The notes: generated from the sequence alone by a model not told the origin. A DNA stretch of 64,000 nt from Clostridium sp. LS (GCF_002760435.1 NZ_AUUU01000066.1:23437-87436); one strand, 5' to 3'. Counted from the first letter of the stretch, positions 1-8,569 are shown. Numbers and translations are program-made.

Positions 1-47
1 AACTAAGTCTTCAATAAAGAATATTATAATATGGTGGTGATTGAGTA

Positions 48-962
48 ATGGAGGAAAAAAGAATTGAAATTATTGATAGAACTATTGTTGTTTTAAATGT
101 GTTGTATGGTGATAAGATTAAATCTAAAGCTTCGCAAATAAAAGAATTAATAAAATTACTATATAAAATAGGAAGTGGTTATATAGAAATTACTCAAGAG
201 CTTTACAAGGCATTATCACCATTACCAGAGGGTGTTAACTTTGTTATATGTAGCAATAAAATAATCGAAATGAAAAATAATTATGATCCTTATGAAATTT
301 TTAAAAAAGAATTAAACTTAAATGCCTATAGAAACATTAGGTTTGTTGGATTAGATGATGTGATATTTTATGATTATGAAAAAATATTTTCTCAAATAAG
401 AAGTAATTTTGGAGATAATATTGAAATGTGCATTAAAAATGATTATAATTCTGCTACTGCAATGACATTAGAATGGATTAAACTTGGAGGGAAAAAGGTA
501 GTAACATCATTTGCAGGAATTGGTGGATATGCTCCACTTGAAGAAATCTTAGGTTCAATTTCTTTTTTGGAAAAAATCAAAATTCGTGGAGATCATAAAC
601 TATTTCCACAAGTGCTTAATCTTTTTGAAGAAATTATAGAAGAGAAACTTCAAGGAAATATGCCGTTTATAGGGGAAGATATCTTTAATGTTGAATCTGG
701 AATTCATGTAAATGGAATTGCAAAGAATCCAAGTACTTATGAACCATATGATCCAAAAGAAATAGGAAGAGAAAGAAATATTATTATAGGTAAGCATTCA
801 GGAGTAAATGCTCTAGAGATAAAACTTAAGGAATTAAATATAAAGTATAACCATAATAATCTAAAGGTAATGCTAGAAAATGTGAGAAGATTTAGTACTC
901 AAAAACGCAGGGGATTAAATAATGATGAAATTAAAGAAATATATTACAAGTGTTGTGTATAG
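48..962 (+). CDS. nifV-omega: Homocitrate synthase, C-terminal half (copy 1)
   Basis: This 304-residue protein is the C-terminal part of homocitrate synthase, which condenses acetyl-CoA with 2-oxoglutarate to make the homocitrate of the nitrogenase cofactor. It has the end of the barrel (TSFAGIGGYAPLEE, about residues 155-168), then NVESGIHVNGIAKNPSTYEPYDP and the GKHSG motif typical of the C-terminal domain, but no DTTLRDGEQ active-site motif. That motif is in the next gene, 984-1766, as in the split nifV genes described in Clostridium pasteurianum, where omega (C-terminal) precedes alpha (N-terminal). A GGTGGTG ribosome binding site precedes the ATG. A second closely similar pair is at 31705-33451. 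The call is firm; whether both copies are active is not visible. Confidence 0.9.
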   Translation: MEEKRIEIIDRTIVVLNVLYGDKIKSKASQIKELIKLLYKIGSGYIEITQELYKALSPLPEGVNFVICSNKIIEMKNNYDPYEIFKKELNLNAYRNIRFVGLDDVIFYDYEKIFSQIRSNFGDNIEMCIKNDYNSATAMTLEWIKLGGKKVVTSFAGIGGYAPLEEILGSISFLEKIKIRGDHKLFPQVLNLFEEIIEEKLQGNMPFIGEDIFNVESGIHVNGIAKNPSTYEPYDPKEIGRERNIIIGKHSGVNALEIKLKELNIKYNHNNLKVMLENVRRFSTQKRRGLNNDEIKEIYYKCCV

Positions 963-983
963 GATTAATTGGAGGTGAATATA

Positions 984-1766
984 TTGAGTTTACAAAACAA
1001 CAATTTAAATGATATATATATTGTTGATACTACCTTAAGAGATGGAGAGCAAAGCGCTGGAAGGGCATTTTCAATTGATGAAAAAGTTGAAATTGCAAGA
1101 TATATGGATGAGAGCTATATATATCAAATAGAGGCAGGAATACCTGCAATGGGTGATTTGGAAAAGGAATGCATAAGAAGGATTTTAGATATTAGAGAAA
1201 ATTCTCTTGTTTCTACATGGAATCGCATGAATAAAGACGATATATTAAATTCATTTGATTGTAAGCCTGATATAATTCATATAAGTGTTCCTACATCTGA
1301 TATACAAATATATTCAAATTTGGGCAGAGACAAAAAATGGGTAAATGAAAATCTAAAGGAATGTGTTTTCTTTGCAAGAGATAAAGGTTATGATGTTACT
1401 ATTGGTTTTGAAGATGCATCAAGAGCTGATATTAATTATCTTATTAATCTATGTGATATAGTTAGAGAAATGGGTGTAAAAAGAGTAAGATATGCAGATA
1501 CAGTTGGAATATTAATGCCATCCTTAGTAAAAGATGCAGTTAGAACTTTAATTAATAATACCGGAATTGAAATAGAAATTCATGCACATAATGATTTTGG
1601 AATGGCAATCCCTATATCCCTTGAAGCTGTAAAAAATGGTGCAAAATATGTTGATTGTACATTAGACGGAATTGGAGAGAGAGCAGGAAATTGTAATTTG
1701 CAGGAATTTATTAAAGTTTCTGGGAAATATTTTGAAGCATTATCATCAAAAAGAATGATAAATTAA
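984..1766 (+). CDS. nifV-alpha: Homocitrate synthase, N-terminal catalytic half (copy 1)
   Basis: This is the TIM-barrel half of homocitrate synthase, with DTTLRDGEQSAGRAFS near the N-terminus, HISVPTSD in the middle and the metal-binding HAHNDFGMA and GIGERAGN motifs near residue 220-240. It should pair with the upstream NifV-omega to form the full enzyme. I chose TTG at 984 because GGAGGTG at 971-977 lies six bases before it; the in-frame TTG at 969 overlaps that site. Only about 20 bases separate it from nifV-omega, so the two form an operon. The C-terminus (after LQEF) ends in a short tail that differs from copy 2. Confidence 0.88.
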   Translation: MSLQNNNLNDIYIVDTTLRDGEQSAGRAFSIDEKVEIARYMDESYIYQIEAGIPAMGDLEKECIRRILDIRENSLVSTWNRMNKDDILNSFDCKPDIIHISVPTSDIQIYSNLGRDKKWVNENLKECVFFARDKGYDVTIGFEDASRADINYLINLCDIVREMGVKRVRYADTVGILMPSLVKDAVRTLINNTGIEIEIHAHNDFGMAIPISLEAVKNGAKYVDCTLDGIGERAGNCNLQEFIKVSGKYFEALSSKRMIN

Positions 1767-1838
1767 TTATGTTAACATTAAAAGTTTAAGTATTACATAT
1801 ATTGTTAATAATTTGTGTAATTTCCAATATTAAATAAA

Positions 1839-1907
1839 AACCAAACACCTTTTTATATAATTGCTATTAAAGTTTTATGCTTAAATTATATAAAATGGGG
1901 TTTGGTT
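1839..1907. repeat. Long imperfect inverted repeat
   Basis: Bases 1839-1862 and 1884-1907 form a 24-bp stem with two mismatches, around a 21-base loop. It sits in the 425-bp gap between nifV-alpha and the regulator gene. There is no T run directly after it on the plus strand, so it is not a classical terminator for nifV; on the minus strand the next bases are T-rich. It may be a processing hairpin, a weak terminator or a small mobile remnant. The rest of the gap shows no gene. Confidence 0.6.
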
Positions 1908-2191
1908 AATTGTGTTGTATAAGATAAATTTGTGATATAGATATTAAAATATGAAATGGAAATTAAAAAAATGAATAAAAAATGTTGCTATATTTAATTA
2001 AAAGTATTTATAATAAATGTAACGAATATTTGTTATACAAACTAATATTAACAAACATAAGATAACGAACCCTAAGGAATTCATATTGAAATAATTAAAA
2101 GCATAGAAACTTTTTATAAATAATGTTAAACTTATGTTACCATGTATATTTTAATCATAAATATACAAGAGAGGGAATGGAGGACTGTAAG

Positions 2192-3169
2192 ATGGCAAAT
2201 GAAACTTTAACGCCACAAGAAGTTGCTGATATGCTAAAAATATCTAAGTGTACAGTATATGAGCTAATAAAAAGAAGAGAATTAAATGGATATAAAGTTG
2301 GTAATAAACTTAGAGTAGATATTGATGATGTGGAAGAATATAAACTTAAAAACAAAAGTCTTAAAGAAAAAAAAGTAATAAAAAATAAAAACGAAACAAT
2401 TATAGAACAAAGTCCACAACAGAATAATAGATATAATTATATTGAAGAAAAAAAATCAACAATAACCAATTTTATTATTTGTGGGCAAGATAATATTTTA
2501 GATATTTTATCAAAAAATCTAAAGCATAATGCAAAAGGAATAAATGTTTTGAGGGCTTATGAGGCCAGCTATAGTGGATTAAGTGCTCTATATAGAAATG
2601 AAGTTCAGGCAGTAGCTTCACATATTTGGGATGGTGAGACTGGTGAATATAATGTTCCGTTTGTTAAAAGAATGCTTCCGGGAATATCAACCGTTGTTAT
2701 AAATTTATGTTACAGAATCCAAGGTTTTTATGTAACTAAAAATAACCCTAAACAAATTAAAGGGTGGGAAGATTTGAGCAGAGATGATATTACGATTATC
2801 AATAGAGAGCCAGGCAGCGGAAGCAGGATTTTACTGGATCAACATTTGAAACAACTTGGAATAAGTGGAAGTGAAATAAATGGATATGATAAAGAGACTT
2901 TTTCGCCAACTGCTATTGCAAGTGCAGTGGCTAGAGGAAATGCTGATTTAGGAATAGGAACAGAACGTACTTTTTTACACTCCAAGGAACTTGATTTTGT
3001 TCCAATACAAAAAGAAAGATATGATCTAGTTTTAAAAAAAGACAATATTTCTCAATTTCTTATTAATGATATTATTAATATACTGAAATCTGAAAATTTT
3101 AGGGAGGAATTTGGTGATCAAAGAGGATACGATTTATCGGATTCAGGGGAAATTGTTGGAGAAACATAA
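2192..3169 (+). CDS. HTH / metal-oxyanion-binding-domain regulator 1
   Basis: A 325-residue predicted one-component regulator. Residues about 5-60 are an excisionase/MerR-like helix-turn-helix (LTPQEVADMLKISKCTVYELIKR) and residues about 105-320 are a periplasmic-binding-protein-like domain of the molybdate/tungstate type (FIICGQDNILDIL, INREPGSGSRILLDQ, FVPIQKERYDL). It has no signal peptide, so it should sense its ligand in the cytoplasm. ATG at 2192 is preferred over an earlier in-frame ATG at 2123 because GGAGG lies at 2179-2183 and the alignment with the paralogues at 17286 and 28124 begins here. It stands between nifV and the TupABC-like importer. Ligand (molybdate, tungstate or vanadate) and targets are inferred, not seen. 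Confidence 0.8.
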   Translation: MANETLTPQEVADMLKISKCTVYELIKRRELNGYKVGNKLRVDIDDVEEYKLKNKSLKEKKVIKNKNETIIEQSPQQNNRYNYIEEKKSTITNFIICGQDNILDILSKNLKHNAKGINVLRAYEASYSGLSALYRNEVQAVASHIWDGETGEYNVPFVKRMLPGISTVVINLCYRIQGFYVTKNNPKQIKGWEDLSRDDITIINREPGSGSRILLDQHLKQLGISGSEINGYDKETFSPTAIASAVARGNADLGIGTERTFLHSKELDFVPIQKERYDLVLKKDNISQFLINDIINILKSENFREEFGDQRGYDLSDSGEIVGET

Positions 3170-3217
3170 AATAGAGTTAATAAAATTATCCCAATATATA
3201 AAGTTAAAGATTAGTAG

Positions 3218-3260
3218 GATCTATATATAATTTAACCAAAATTATATATAGATCTTTTTT
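3218..3260 (+). terminator. Intrinsic terminator after regulator 1
   Basis: A perfect 16-bp stem (3218-3233 with 3239-3254), a five-base loop and six T residues follow the regulator stop codon by about 50 bases. Confidence 0.9.
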
Positions 3261-3331
3261 AAATAAAATTAATAAGATGCAGTTTTATTATTTGTTTTGA
3301 GTTATATAGAAATCAAATGATACATTAAATC

Positions 3332-3415
3332 CTAATGTGCCGCCGTATTCTGAACGGTACGTACTGGTGGTGTGAGAGGTCGGTAGGCAAAATAATTGTC
3401 CGCCTCCTACTTGGT
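3332..3415 (+). mobile_element. Group II intron 3'-end remnant (domains V-VI)
   Basis: The stretch GCCGCCGTATTCTGAACGG, then GTACGT, GGTGGTGTGAGAGG and CGCCTCCTACTTGG closely resembles the domain V and VI end of clostridial group II introns. The outer domain V stem GCCGCC/GGTGGT still pairs, but the hairpin carries changes, and no reverse-transcriptase gene precedes it. I read it as a scrap left by a deleted intron, just upstream of the tupA promoter. This recognition is from memory of the family, not from an alignment. Confidence 0.65.
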
Positions 3416-3557
3416 TGAGCAGAGAATATAGATTTATAGGAGGAGTGAAAAAGCATTTTATCCTTAGTAAGGTTATGATAAAAATTTTGTGATATTAACA
3501 ATATCAAACTATGTATGATAAAACCAAACAAAAACAGATAAAAACCAATGAAACTTA

Positions 3558-3586
3558 TTGACATTTATTTGGGTGTGTTATATTAT
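3558..3586 (+). promoter_or_regulatory. Sigma-A promoter for the tupABC-like operon
   Basis: TTGACA at 3558-3563, 17 bases, and TATTAT at 3581-3586. Transcription would start near 3594, only about 15 bases before the hexaloop/terminator element. Upstream of the -35 box there is an A-rich tract with repeated AAAC(A/C) units (3522-3548), a possible operator. Confidence 0.75.
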
Positions 3587-3608
3587 TATTACATAAATAA
3601 TTAAATAG

Positions 3609-3650
3609 GTTCAAAGAGGAACATTGGCTAAAAGCTAATGTTCTTTTTTT
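3609..3650 (+). promoter_or_regulatory. Hexaloop hairpin overlapping a terminator (ANTAR-target-like), tupA leader
   Basis: GTTC (3609-3612) pairs with GAAC (3619-3622) around the six-base loop AAAGAG, which has A at position 1 and G at position 4. The same GAAC begins an 11-bp terminator stem (3619-3629 with 3633-3643) followed by seven T. The two structures exclude each other. Known ANTAR antiterminator targets have this arrangement, usually with a second upstream hexaloop hairpin; I do not see a clear one here. Binding of a protein is inferred. Confidence 0.65.
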
Positions 3651-3677
3651 GTTTTAAAAGGAGGAGGAGATTAACTT

Positions 3678-4559
3678 ATGAAAAAATTATTTGCTATTGT
3701 TCTATTAATTAGCTTAGGGGGAGGGGTATTAGGATGCGGCAGTAATAAAGTTACTAGTGAAAATAACAGTAGCTCAAAGGTTCAGGAAAATAAAGAGGTA
3801 ATATTAGGTATGACTACCGGTATAGAAGATGCAGGTCTATTAGATGTAATAATTCCAGCTTTCGAAGAAGAAACTGGATATAAAACAAAAACAGTTTCGG
3901 TTGGCACGGGACAAGCATTAGCTTTGGCTCAAAAGGGTGAAGTCGATGCAATTTTTGTAAATTCGCCACCAGCAGAAAAGCAGGCATTAGAGGAAGGTTA
4001 TATTATTAATCGAAGATTAGCAATGCACAATGATTTTGTAATTGTGGGGCCAGAAAGCGATGAGGCAAAAATAAAAGGAACAAAAGATGTTTTGCAAGCA
4101 CTTACGACTATTGCAAATACTCAATCTCAATTTATATCAAGAGCTGATGATTCTGGTACTAATAAATTAGAAATGAGCTTGTGGAAACAAACTAGTGTTA
4201 CACCAAAAGGTTTATCTTGGTATGTTGAAGCTGGAGCTGGAATGTCACAAACTTTAAAAATAGCTAATGAAAAAAATGCTTATACAATCACAGACAGAGC
4301 TACATATTTATTTAACAAGAAAGTGTTGTCGTTGCAAGTATTATCTGAAAGTGACCCCAAATTAATAAATCTATATTCAGTATCAGAAGTTAATAAAGAA
4401 AAATTTTCTAGAGTAAATTCAGAAGGGGCTAAGGCATTTACAGACTTTGTATTATCAGAGAAGGGGCAAGAATTAATAGCGAAACATGGAAAAGAACAAG
4501 TTGGACAATATCTGTTTACTGCAGATGGAGGAAAATTCGACAAAGACTATGGACTATAG
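3678..4559 (+). CDS. tupA: TupA-like oxyanion-binding lipoprotein (tungstate/vanadate type)
   Basis: A 293-residue ABC-transporter binding protein. The N-terminus is a lipoprotein signal (LGGGVLGCGS; Cys about residue 20). The mature part has TupA hallmarks: TTGIEDAGLLDVIIPAFEEE, VGTGQALALAQKGEVD, NDFVIVGP, SRADDSGTNKLEMSLW and YTITDRATYL. TupA proteins bind tungstate; the Anabaena VupABC vanadate importer is related to this type as I recall. With vnf genes 17 kb away, vanadate is a reasonable substrate, but the sequence does not decide between tungstate, molybdate and vanadate. It starts a three-gene operon with tupB and tupC-like genes and follows a strong AGGAGGAGG site. Confidence 0.85.
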   Translation: MKKLFAIVLLISLGGGVLGCGSNKVTSENNSSSKVQENKEVILGMTTGIEDAGLLDVIIPAFEEETGYKTKTVSVGTGQALALAQKGEVDAIFVNSPPAEKQALEEGYIINRRLAMHNDFVIVGPESDEAKIKGTKDVLQALTTIANTQSQFISRADDSGTNKLEMSLWKQTSVTPKGLSWYVEAGAGMSQTLKIANEKNAYTITDRATYLFNKKVLSLQVLSESDPKLINLYSVSEVNKEKFSRVNSEGAKAFTDFVLSEKGQELIAKHGKEQVGQYLFTADGGKFDKDYGL

Positions 4560-4570
4560 GAAATTTAATT

Positions 4571-5272
4571 ATGAATATGATTATTGATGGACTAATTCAT
4601 GCTGTTAAACTTTTAGTACAAGGCGATAAAGATATACTGAATATTATTTTTCTTACTTTACAGGTTTCGGGTATAGCTACATTGATAAGTGTAGTTGTAG
4701 GGATACCTCTAGGTACTTTAATGGCATTAAAAGATTTTAGAGGAAAGAATATACTGAGTAGTTTAGTCAATTTTGGCATGGGATTACCACCAGTAGTTGC
4801 TGGATTATTAGTAACTTTGATTTTATGGCGGTATGGACCTTTAGGAAATATGAATCTTATGTATACAATCCCAGCTATGATTATTGCACAAAGTTTAGTT
4901 GCCATGCCAATAATAACAGGGTTAAGCTTTGCAGCAATTTTAAATGTTAATCCAAAACTGAAATTTCAATTGTTATCTCTTGGTGCAGAACCTTTTCAAG
5001 TATGCTTAATTTTAATTAAAGAGGCAAAATTAGGATTGATGGCAGCAGTTATTGCTGGATTTGGTCGTGTAATTTCAGAAGTAGGGGCATCGATGATGGT
5101 CGGAGGTAATGTAAGAGGTAAAACTAGAATATTAACTACAGCAATTGTACTGGAAGTTGATAAGGGGAATTATGACATTGCTATAGCAATTGCTATTATT
5201 TTATTATTAATTACCTATATAGTAGTTATTATATTAACGTTTCTTCAACATAATGAAAGGAGTAATTTGTGA
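4571..5272 (+). CDS. tupB: TupB-like ABC permease
   Basis: A 233-residue membrane protein with about five to six transmembrane segments and the ABC-permease cytoplasmic loop (EPFQVCLILIKEAKLGLMAAVIAGFGRVISEVGASMMVGGNV, containing the EAA-type motif). The QVSGIATLISVVVGIPLGTLM start region is typical of tungstate/molybdate permeases. It begins 11 bases after the binding-protein gene and overlaps the start of the ATPase gene, so the three products should be made together and form one importer in the membrane. Confidence 0.85.
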   Translation: MNMIIDGLIHAVKLLVQGDKDILNIIFLTLQVSGIATLISVVVGIPLGTLMALKDFRGKNILSSLVNFGMGLPPVVAGLLVTLILWRYGPLGNMNLMYTIPAMIIAQSLVAMPIITGLSFAAILNVNPKLKFQLLSLGAEPFQVCLILIKEAKLGLMAAVIAGFGRVISEVGASMMVGGNVRGKTRILTTAIVLEVDKGNYDIAIAIAIILLLITYIVVIILTFLQHNERSNL

Positions 5273-6330
5273 TGGAAGAAAATATTTTAAGTATGAAAAA
5301 TGTGACAGTAAACAGAAAAAATGCGCTTAATATCAAAAATTTTTCAATGAAAGCTGGAGAAATTGTTGCAGTAGTTGGACCAAATGGAGCTGGGAAAAGT
5401 ACTTTCTTTCAAGTAATAAATTTATTAATCCCTTTTGCTGGTGAGTTGAAATTATTTGGAGAAAGTGTTAATAAAGGTAATAAAACTAAACTTCGAAGAC
5501 GATGTTCTTATGTTTTTCAGGATATATTACTCCTAAAGGATACTGTCTTTAATAATGTAGCAAAATCCTTGCAGTTTAGAGGGTTCTCAAAAAGTCAAAT
5601 TAGTGAAAAAGTTAATAAGGTTCTTAAGGATTTTAAATGTGAGCATCTTGCCAATAGATCTTCACGTGAACTTTCAGGTGGAGAAGCGCAACGTGTTTGT
5701 ATTGCACGAGCTATGGTAACGGAGCCAGAACTCCTGCTTTTGGATGAACCTTCTGCTTCTTTAGATGCTCAAATGAGGAATGAAATTATTTGGCAAATAA
5801 AAGAAGTGGCAGAAGAAAGAGGGATAGCTGTAATTTTAATAAGTCATAATTTTTCAGATGTTTTGCACTTTGCGCATAGGACTGTAGTAATGTTTGATGG
5901 TAGATTTGTTCAGGATGATTTACCAGAAGTTCTTATGAGAAAGCCTGTAAATGAGAGAACTGCTAGATTGGTAGGAATAGATAATATTATTCCATGTAAG
6001 ATAGACATCGGAGATGTTATTAATCTAACTAATGGAATTACATTTTCATATCCATTTAACATAAAGAAGTCTGTAAGTAAATGTTGCATACCTGGTGAAT
6101 GTATAACTATTGGTGAAAGTGATTATTTGGCAAATGATAATAATAAGATAGTTATGACTGGGATAATTAAGAAAATATACCCTGATATTGGCACTTACTA
6201 TGCTATTGTTCAATGTAAAGAACAGATAATGAATATAAGAATTTCTAAAGAGAGTATATTTTGTAATAACATAAAAGAGAATAAATTAGTCAAATTAGTT
6301 TTCTCTGCAGAGGATGTTCATCTTATTTAA
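5269..6330 (+). CDS. tupC: TupC-like ABC ATPase with C-terminal TOBE-like region
   Basis: A 353-residue ATPase that powers the TupAB importer. Walker A is GPNGAGKST (about residues 37-45), the signature is ELSGGEAQR, Walker B is LLLLDEPSAS and the switch histidine follows in LISHNFSD. Residues about 240-350 form an extra domain like the TOBE/regulatory tail of molybdate-type ATPases, which could bind oxyanion. The start is either GTG at 5269 or ATG at 5272; both overlap the tupB stop and both suit AAAGGAG at 5256-5262. Confidence 0.87.
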   Translation: MMEENILSMKNVTVNRKNALNIKNFSMKAGEIVAVVGPNGAGKSTFFQVINLLIPFAGELKLFGESVNKGNKTKLRRRCSYVFQDILLLKDTVFNNVAKSLQFRGFSKSQISEKVNKVLKDFKCEHLANRSSRELSGGEAQRVCIARAMVTEPELLLLDEPSASLDAQMRNEIIWQIKEVAEERGIAVILISHNFSDVLHFAHRTVVMFDGRFVQDDLPEVLMRKPVNERTARLVGIDNIIPCKIDIGDVINLTNGITFSYPFNIKKSVSKCCIPGECITIGESDYLANDNNKIVMTGIIKKIYPDIGTYYAIVQCKEQIMNIRISKESIFCNNIKENKLVKLVFSAEDVHLI

Positions 6331-6495
6331 TTAATAGTATTTTATAATTTAAATATCCTCAGTTAAATAGTTGTAAATGTGGCTATTTATCATAAAGTAT
6401 AGAAAAATAGAAAATGTTGGATAAAGATCTCAGCTCTTGAGAGCTTTGATATATATTAATTTAATACAATTATTTATTTTAAGGAGTTGATTATT

Positions 6496-6927
6496 ATGAA
6501 AATTAGAACCGACTTTGTAACAAATAGTAGTTCGGTAAGCTACATAGTGTCTATGAATGTAGATTTTGTAGAATTTATGAGAGGAAAAAAACCTGAATTT
6601 TATACTAACAATGAGAAAAAAACGAGAATATATAATGCTATTCGAGAAGACTTGATAAATAATGGTGAAAAAGTAGATTTATTAGATAGACAAGTTTACT
6701 CAAAAAGATATGCACTGCTTAAAAAACGAGATTGCAAATATGATGATTCATTTGAAAAATCAATTGATGATGTTGATTTTTTAACATTAAGTGATGATGA
6801 TTTATGGGCTTATATATATGGAGAGTACTTTGTAAATGGAAGATTATCTGCTGAATTAAAGGGGTTTAGTTCTATACAAGTTATAAAGGATTCTGGAGTA
6901 ATTCCATTACCAAGGGAAGAAAAATGA
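6496..6927 (+). CDS. KIRTDFVTNSSS-family protein, putative substrate or partner of the next radical SAM enzyme
   Basis: A 143-residue protein of unknown function. It opens with MKIRTDFVTNSSSVSYIVSM, an N-terminal motif I recognise from many short clostridial proteins without an assigned role. The rest is charged, with no signal peptide or membrane segment. ATG at 6496 is nine bases after AAGGAG (6481-6486); an in-frame TTG at 6487 is too close to that site. Its stop overlaps the start of the radical SAM gene (ATGA), so translation of the two is coupled. That coupling suggests a precursor/maturase or a two-protein complex; this is inference. It is not a known nitrogenase gene. Confidence 0.7.
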   Translation: MKIRTDFVTNSSSVSYIVSMNVDFVEFMRGKKPEFYTNNEKKTRIYNAIREDLINNGEKVDLLDRQVYSKRYALLKKRDCKYDDSFEKSIDDVDFLTLSDDDLWAYIYGEYFVNGRLSAELKGFSSIQVIKDSGVIPLPREEK

Positions 6928-7949
6928 ATATAAGAAGACATTTAGATGGATATAATTTCTTTGGAGATACAAATACCGGGGTTACAATGCGCTGGGGAAC
7001 AAATGTAAAGAACGATCCTTTGTTTGCACCGTGGCCTGAATTAGCAGATATTTCAATTAGTAATCATTGCACAAAGGGATGTGAATTCTGTTATAAAGAT
7101 AGCTCTGATAATGGAGAATTTATGTCATTAGAGGAGTATGAATATGTGTTATCATCTTTACAAAATGAGCAATGGGGTAATGTATTTCAAGTAGCTTTAG
7201 GAGGGGGAGAACCTCTTGAACATCCTAATTTTATTGAGATATTAGATATAACACTTTCAAAAGGCATTGTTGCTAATTTTACTACAAATGGGATTCATAT
7301 TAATAAGGAAATTGCATCAAAAATGAAGGATAAAGTCGGTGCAGTTGCTGTTTCTGTTAGTAAAGCTAAGGAAATAAATAAAGATAAAATAAAAATACTT
7401 ACTGATGAAGGTATAAAGACTAATATTCATTTTGTCCTAGATAATGAATCAATTACTGATGCAATAGATATTTTAGAGGGAAAATATGATGAGTCATTAA
7501 GTAATGTTAATGGAGTGATTTTTCTCACTTATAAACCTAGGGGTAGAGCAGGTTTGGATAAATGCTTAAAGATGGATGACAAACTAGATAAATTTATTAG
7601 TTTGATTGATAAAAATAATGCGAATATAAGAATCGGCTTTGATGCTTGTTTTGTACCATTATTAATGAAATATACAGACATTGATGTTGATTATATAGAT
7701 TCGTGTGAGTGTGGCTTTTTTTCAGTATACATAGATGAAAATTTAAATGTAAAGCCGTGTTCCTTTGCAAACGATGATAGGTTTAGTTATAATCTTAAAC
7801 AGTATAGGTTCCAGGATATTTGGATGAATGAATATGATGAATATCGAAATGACATCATGAGAAACAATTGCAAGAATGAATGTAAAAGTAAAGAGGCTTG
7901 TAGGGGAAAATGTGCCTATTACGATTCTATTGCTTTTTGTTATAAGTAA
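6924..7949 (+). CDS. Radical SAM/SPASM-type protein
   Basis: A 341-residue radical S-adenosylmethionine enzyme. The 4Fe-4S motif is CTKGCEFCY (about residues 49-57, CxxxCxxC), followed by the GGGEPLEHPN segment that contacts SAM. The C-terminal part is rich in Cys: SCECGFFSVYIDENLNVKPCSF and then CKNECKSKEACRGKC, as in SPASM or Twitch domains that hold extra iron-sulfur clusters in peptide-modifying enzymes. It overlaps the preceding gene by four bases. The reaction is unknown; modification of the upstream product, or of a peptide elsewhere, is the likeliest guess. It lies between two metal importers and may simply be cargo there. Confidence 0.82.
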   Translation: MNIRRHLDGYNFFGDTNTGVTMRWGTNVKNDPLFAPWPELADISISNHCTKGCEFCYKDSSDNGEFMSLEEYEYVLSSLQNEQWGNVFQVALGGGEPLEHPNFIEILDITLSKGIVANFTTNGIHINKEIASKMKDKVGAVAVSVSKAKEINKDKIKILTDEGIKTNIHFVLDNESITDAIDILEGKYDESLSNVNGVIFLTYKPRGRAGLDKCLKMDDKLDKFISLIDKNNANIRIGFDACFVPLLMKYTDIDVDYIDSCECGFFSVYIDENLNVKPCSFANDDRFSYNLKQYRFQDIWMNEYDEYRNDIMRNNCKNECKSKEACRGKCAYYDSIAFCYK

Positions 7950-7984
7950 ATCATTTGAGAATTAATATAAAGGAAGATATTTTT

Positions 7985-8109
7985 ATGAATTATTTATGGT
8001 TAATTTTTGCATTATTTCAATAATTATTTTAGGTGAAGAGGTAAATAAAGAGATAATCGCCGGAATAGTTTTAATAACAATAGGAGTTATTATTATAGCT
8101 TTAAGTTGA
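7985..8109 (+). pseudogene. Scrap of an EamA/DMT-type transporter gene
   Basis: A start-like piece MNYLWLIFALFQ (7985-8020) runs into a stop. One base out of frame, LGEEVNKEIIAGIVLITIGVI (8029-8091) and then IIALS end at TGA 8107-8109. The two pieces look like the very beginning and the very end of a small drug/metabolite transporter, so a large internal deletion seems likely. The remaining bases to 8272 show nothing I recognise. Confidence 0.6.
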
Positions 8110-8272
8110 ATTATATTATAATCTTGGCTAAAGAGATAAAGTTCTGCATTCTTTATTATATTAATTTTGAATGTTTGAACTTTATTTTTGCATTGTTAAT
8201 ATTGTTTTCATTGATTTGAAATTAAACAAAAGAATTATTAATGATTAATTTAGGAATATTAAATAGAAATAC

Positions 8273-8301
8273 TTGACAAATTGACATATAAAATGTATGA
8301 T
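8273..8301 (+). promoter_or_regulatory. Sigma-A promoter for the FecCD-type operon
   Basis: TTGACA (8273-8278), 17 bases, TATGAT (8296-8301). Ten bases downstream comes a direct repeat of AAAAACAAAC (8311-8336, about 2.5 copies), which would lie at the start of the transcript. Confidence 0.65.
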
Positions 8302-8350
8302 TAACTTAATAAAAACAAACAAAAACAAACAAAAACTAATAACTACTAAT

Positions 8351-8441
8351 ATAATTATAAATGGTTTTATAATTATTGATTATATCCTCAAAGGTGAGCA
8401 CTATTTAAAAGAGATAATTTTCTTTTAAATAGTGCTTTTTT
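8351..8441 (+). promoter_or_regulatory. Two hexaloop hairpins and terminator (ANTAR-target-like), element 1 of the FecCD leader
   Basis: The first hairpin is a 10-bp stem (8351-8360 with 8367-8376) around ATGGTT. Ten bases later, CTC (8387-8389) pairs with GAG (8396-8398) around AAAGGT. Both loops have A1 and G4. GAG runs straight into a perfect 16-bp terminator stem (8397-8412 with 8421-8436) followed by T residues. This fits the two-hairpin-plus-terminator design of ANTAR targets better than any other site in the window. The short three-bp second stem is a weak point. Confidence 0.65.
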
Positions 8442-8491
8442 ATAAAAAAGGTGAGGGCAGATAATTAAAACAGTCAAGGAGGAAAAGAAAA

Positions 8492-8569
8492 ATGAATATT
8501 AAGAATTCAATGTATTTTTATTTTAAGCTGACATTTCGAACTATATCAAATTTTATTATTAATCTATAA
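8492..8569 (+). CDS. Possible 25-residue leader peptide
   Basis: A small reading frame (MNIKNSMYFYFKLTF... 25 residues) with a strong AAGGAGG eight bases before its ATG. It lies between the two terminators of the FecCD leader. It might be a leader peptide or a small membrane peptide, or a chance frame after a good ribosome binding site. Confidence 0.35.
   Translation: MNIKNSMYFYFKLTFRTISNFIINL

Noticed and set aside
3300..3430. Molybdenum-cofactor riboswitch upstream of the importer
   Set aside because: The CGCCTCCTAC segment first suggested it, but the full block matches the end of a group II intron better.
3325..3564. Minus-strand 79-residue frame
   Set aside because: No ribosome binding site, covers intron remnant and the tupA promoter.
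8311..8336. CRISPR-like or minisatellite array
   Set aside because: Only about 2.5 copies of a 10-base A-rich unit; no spacers.
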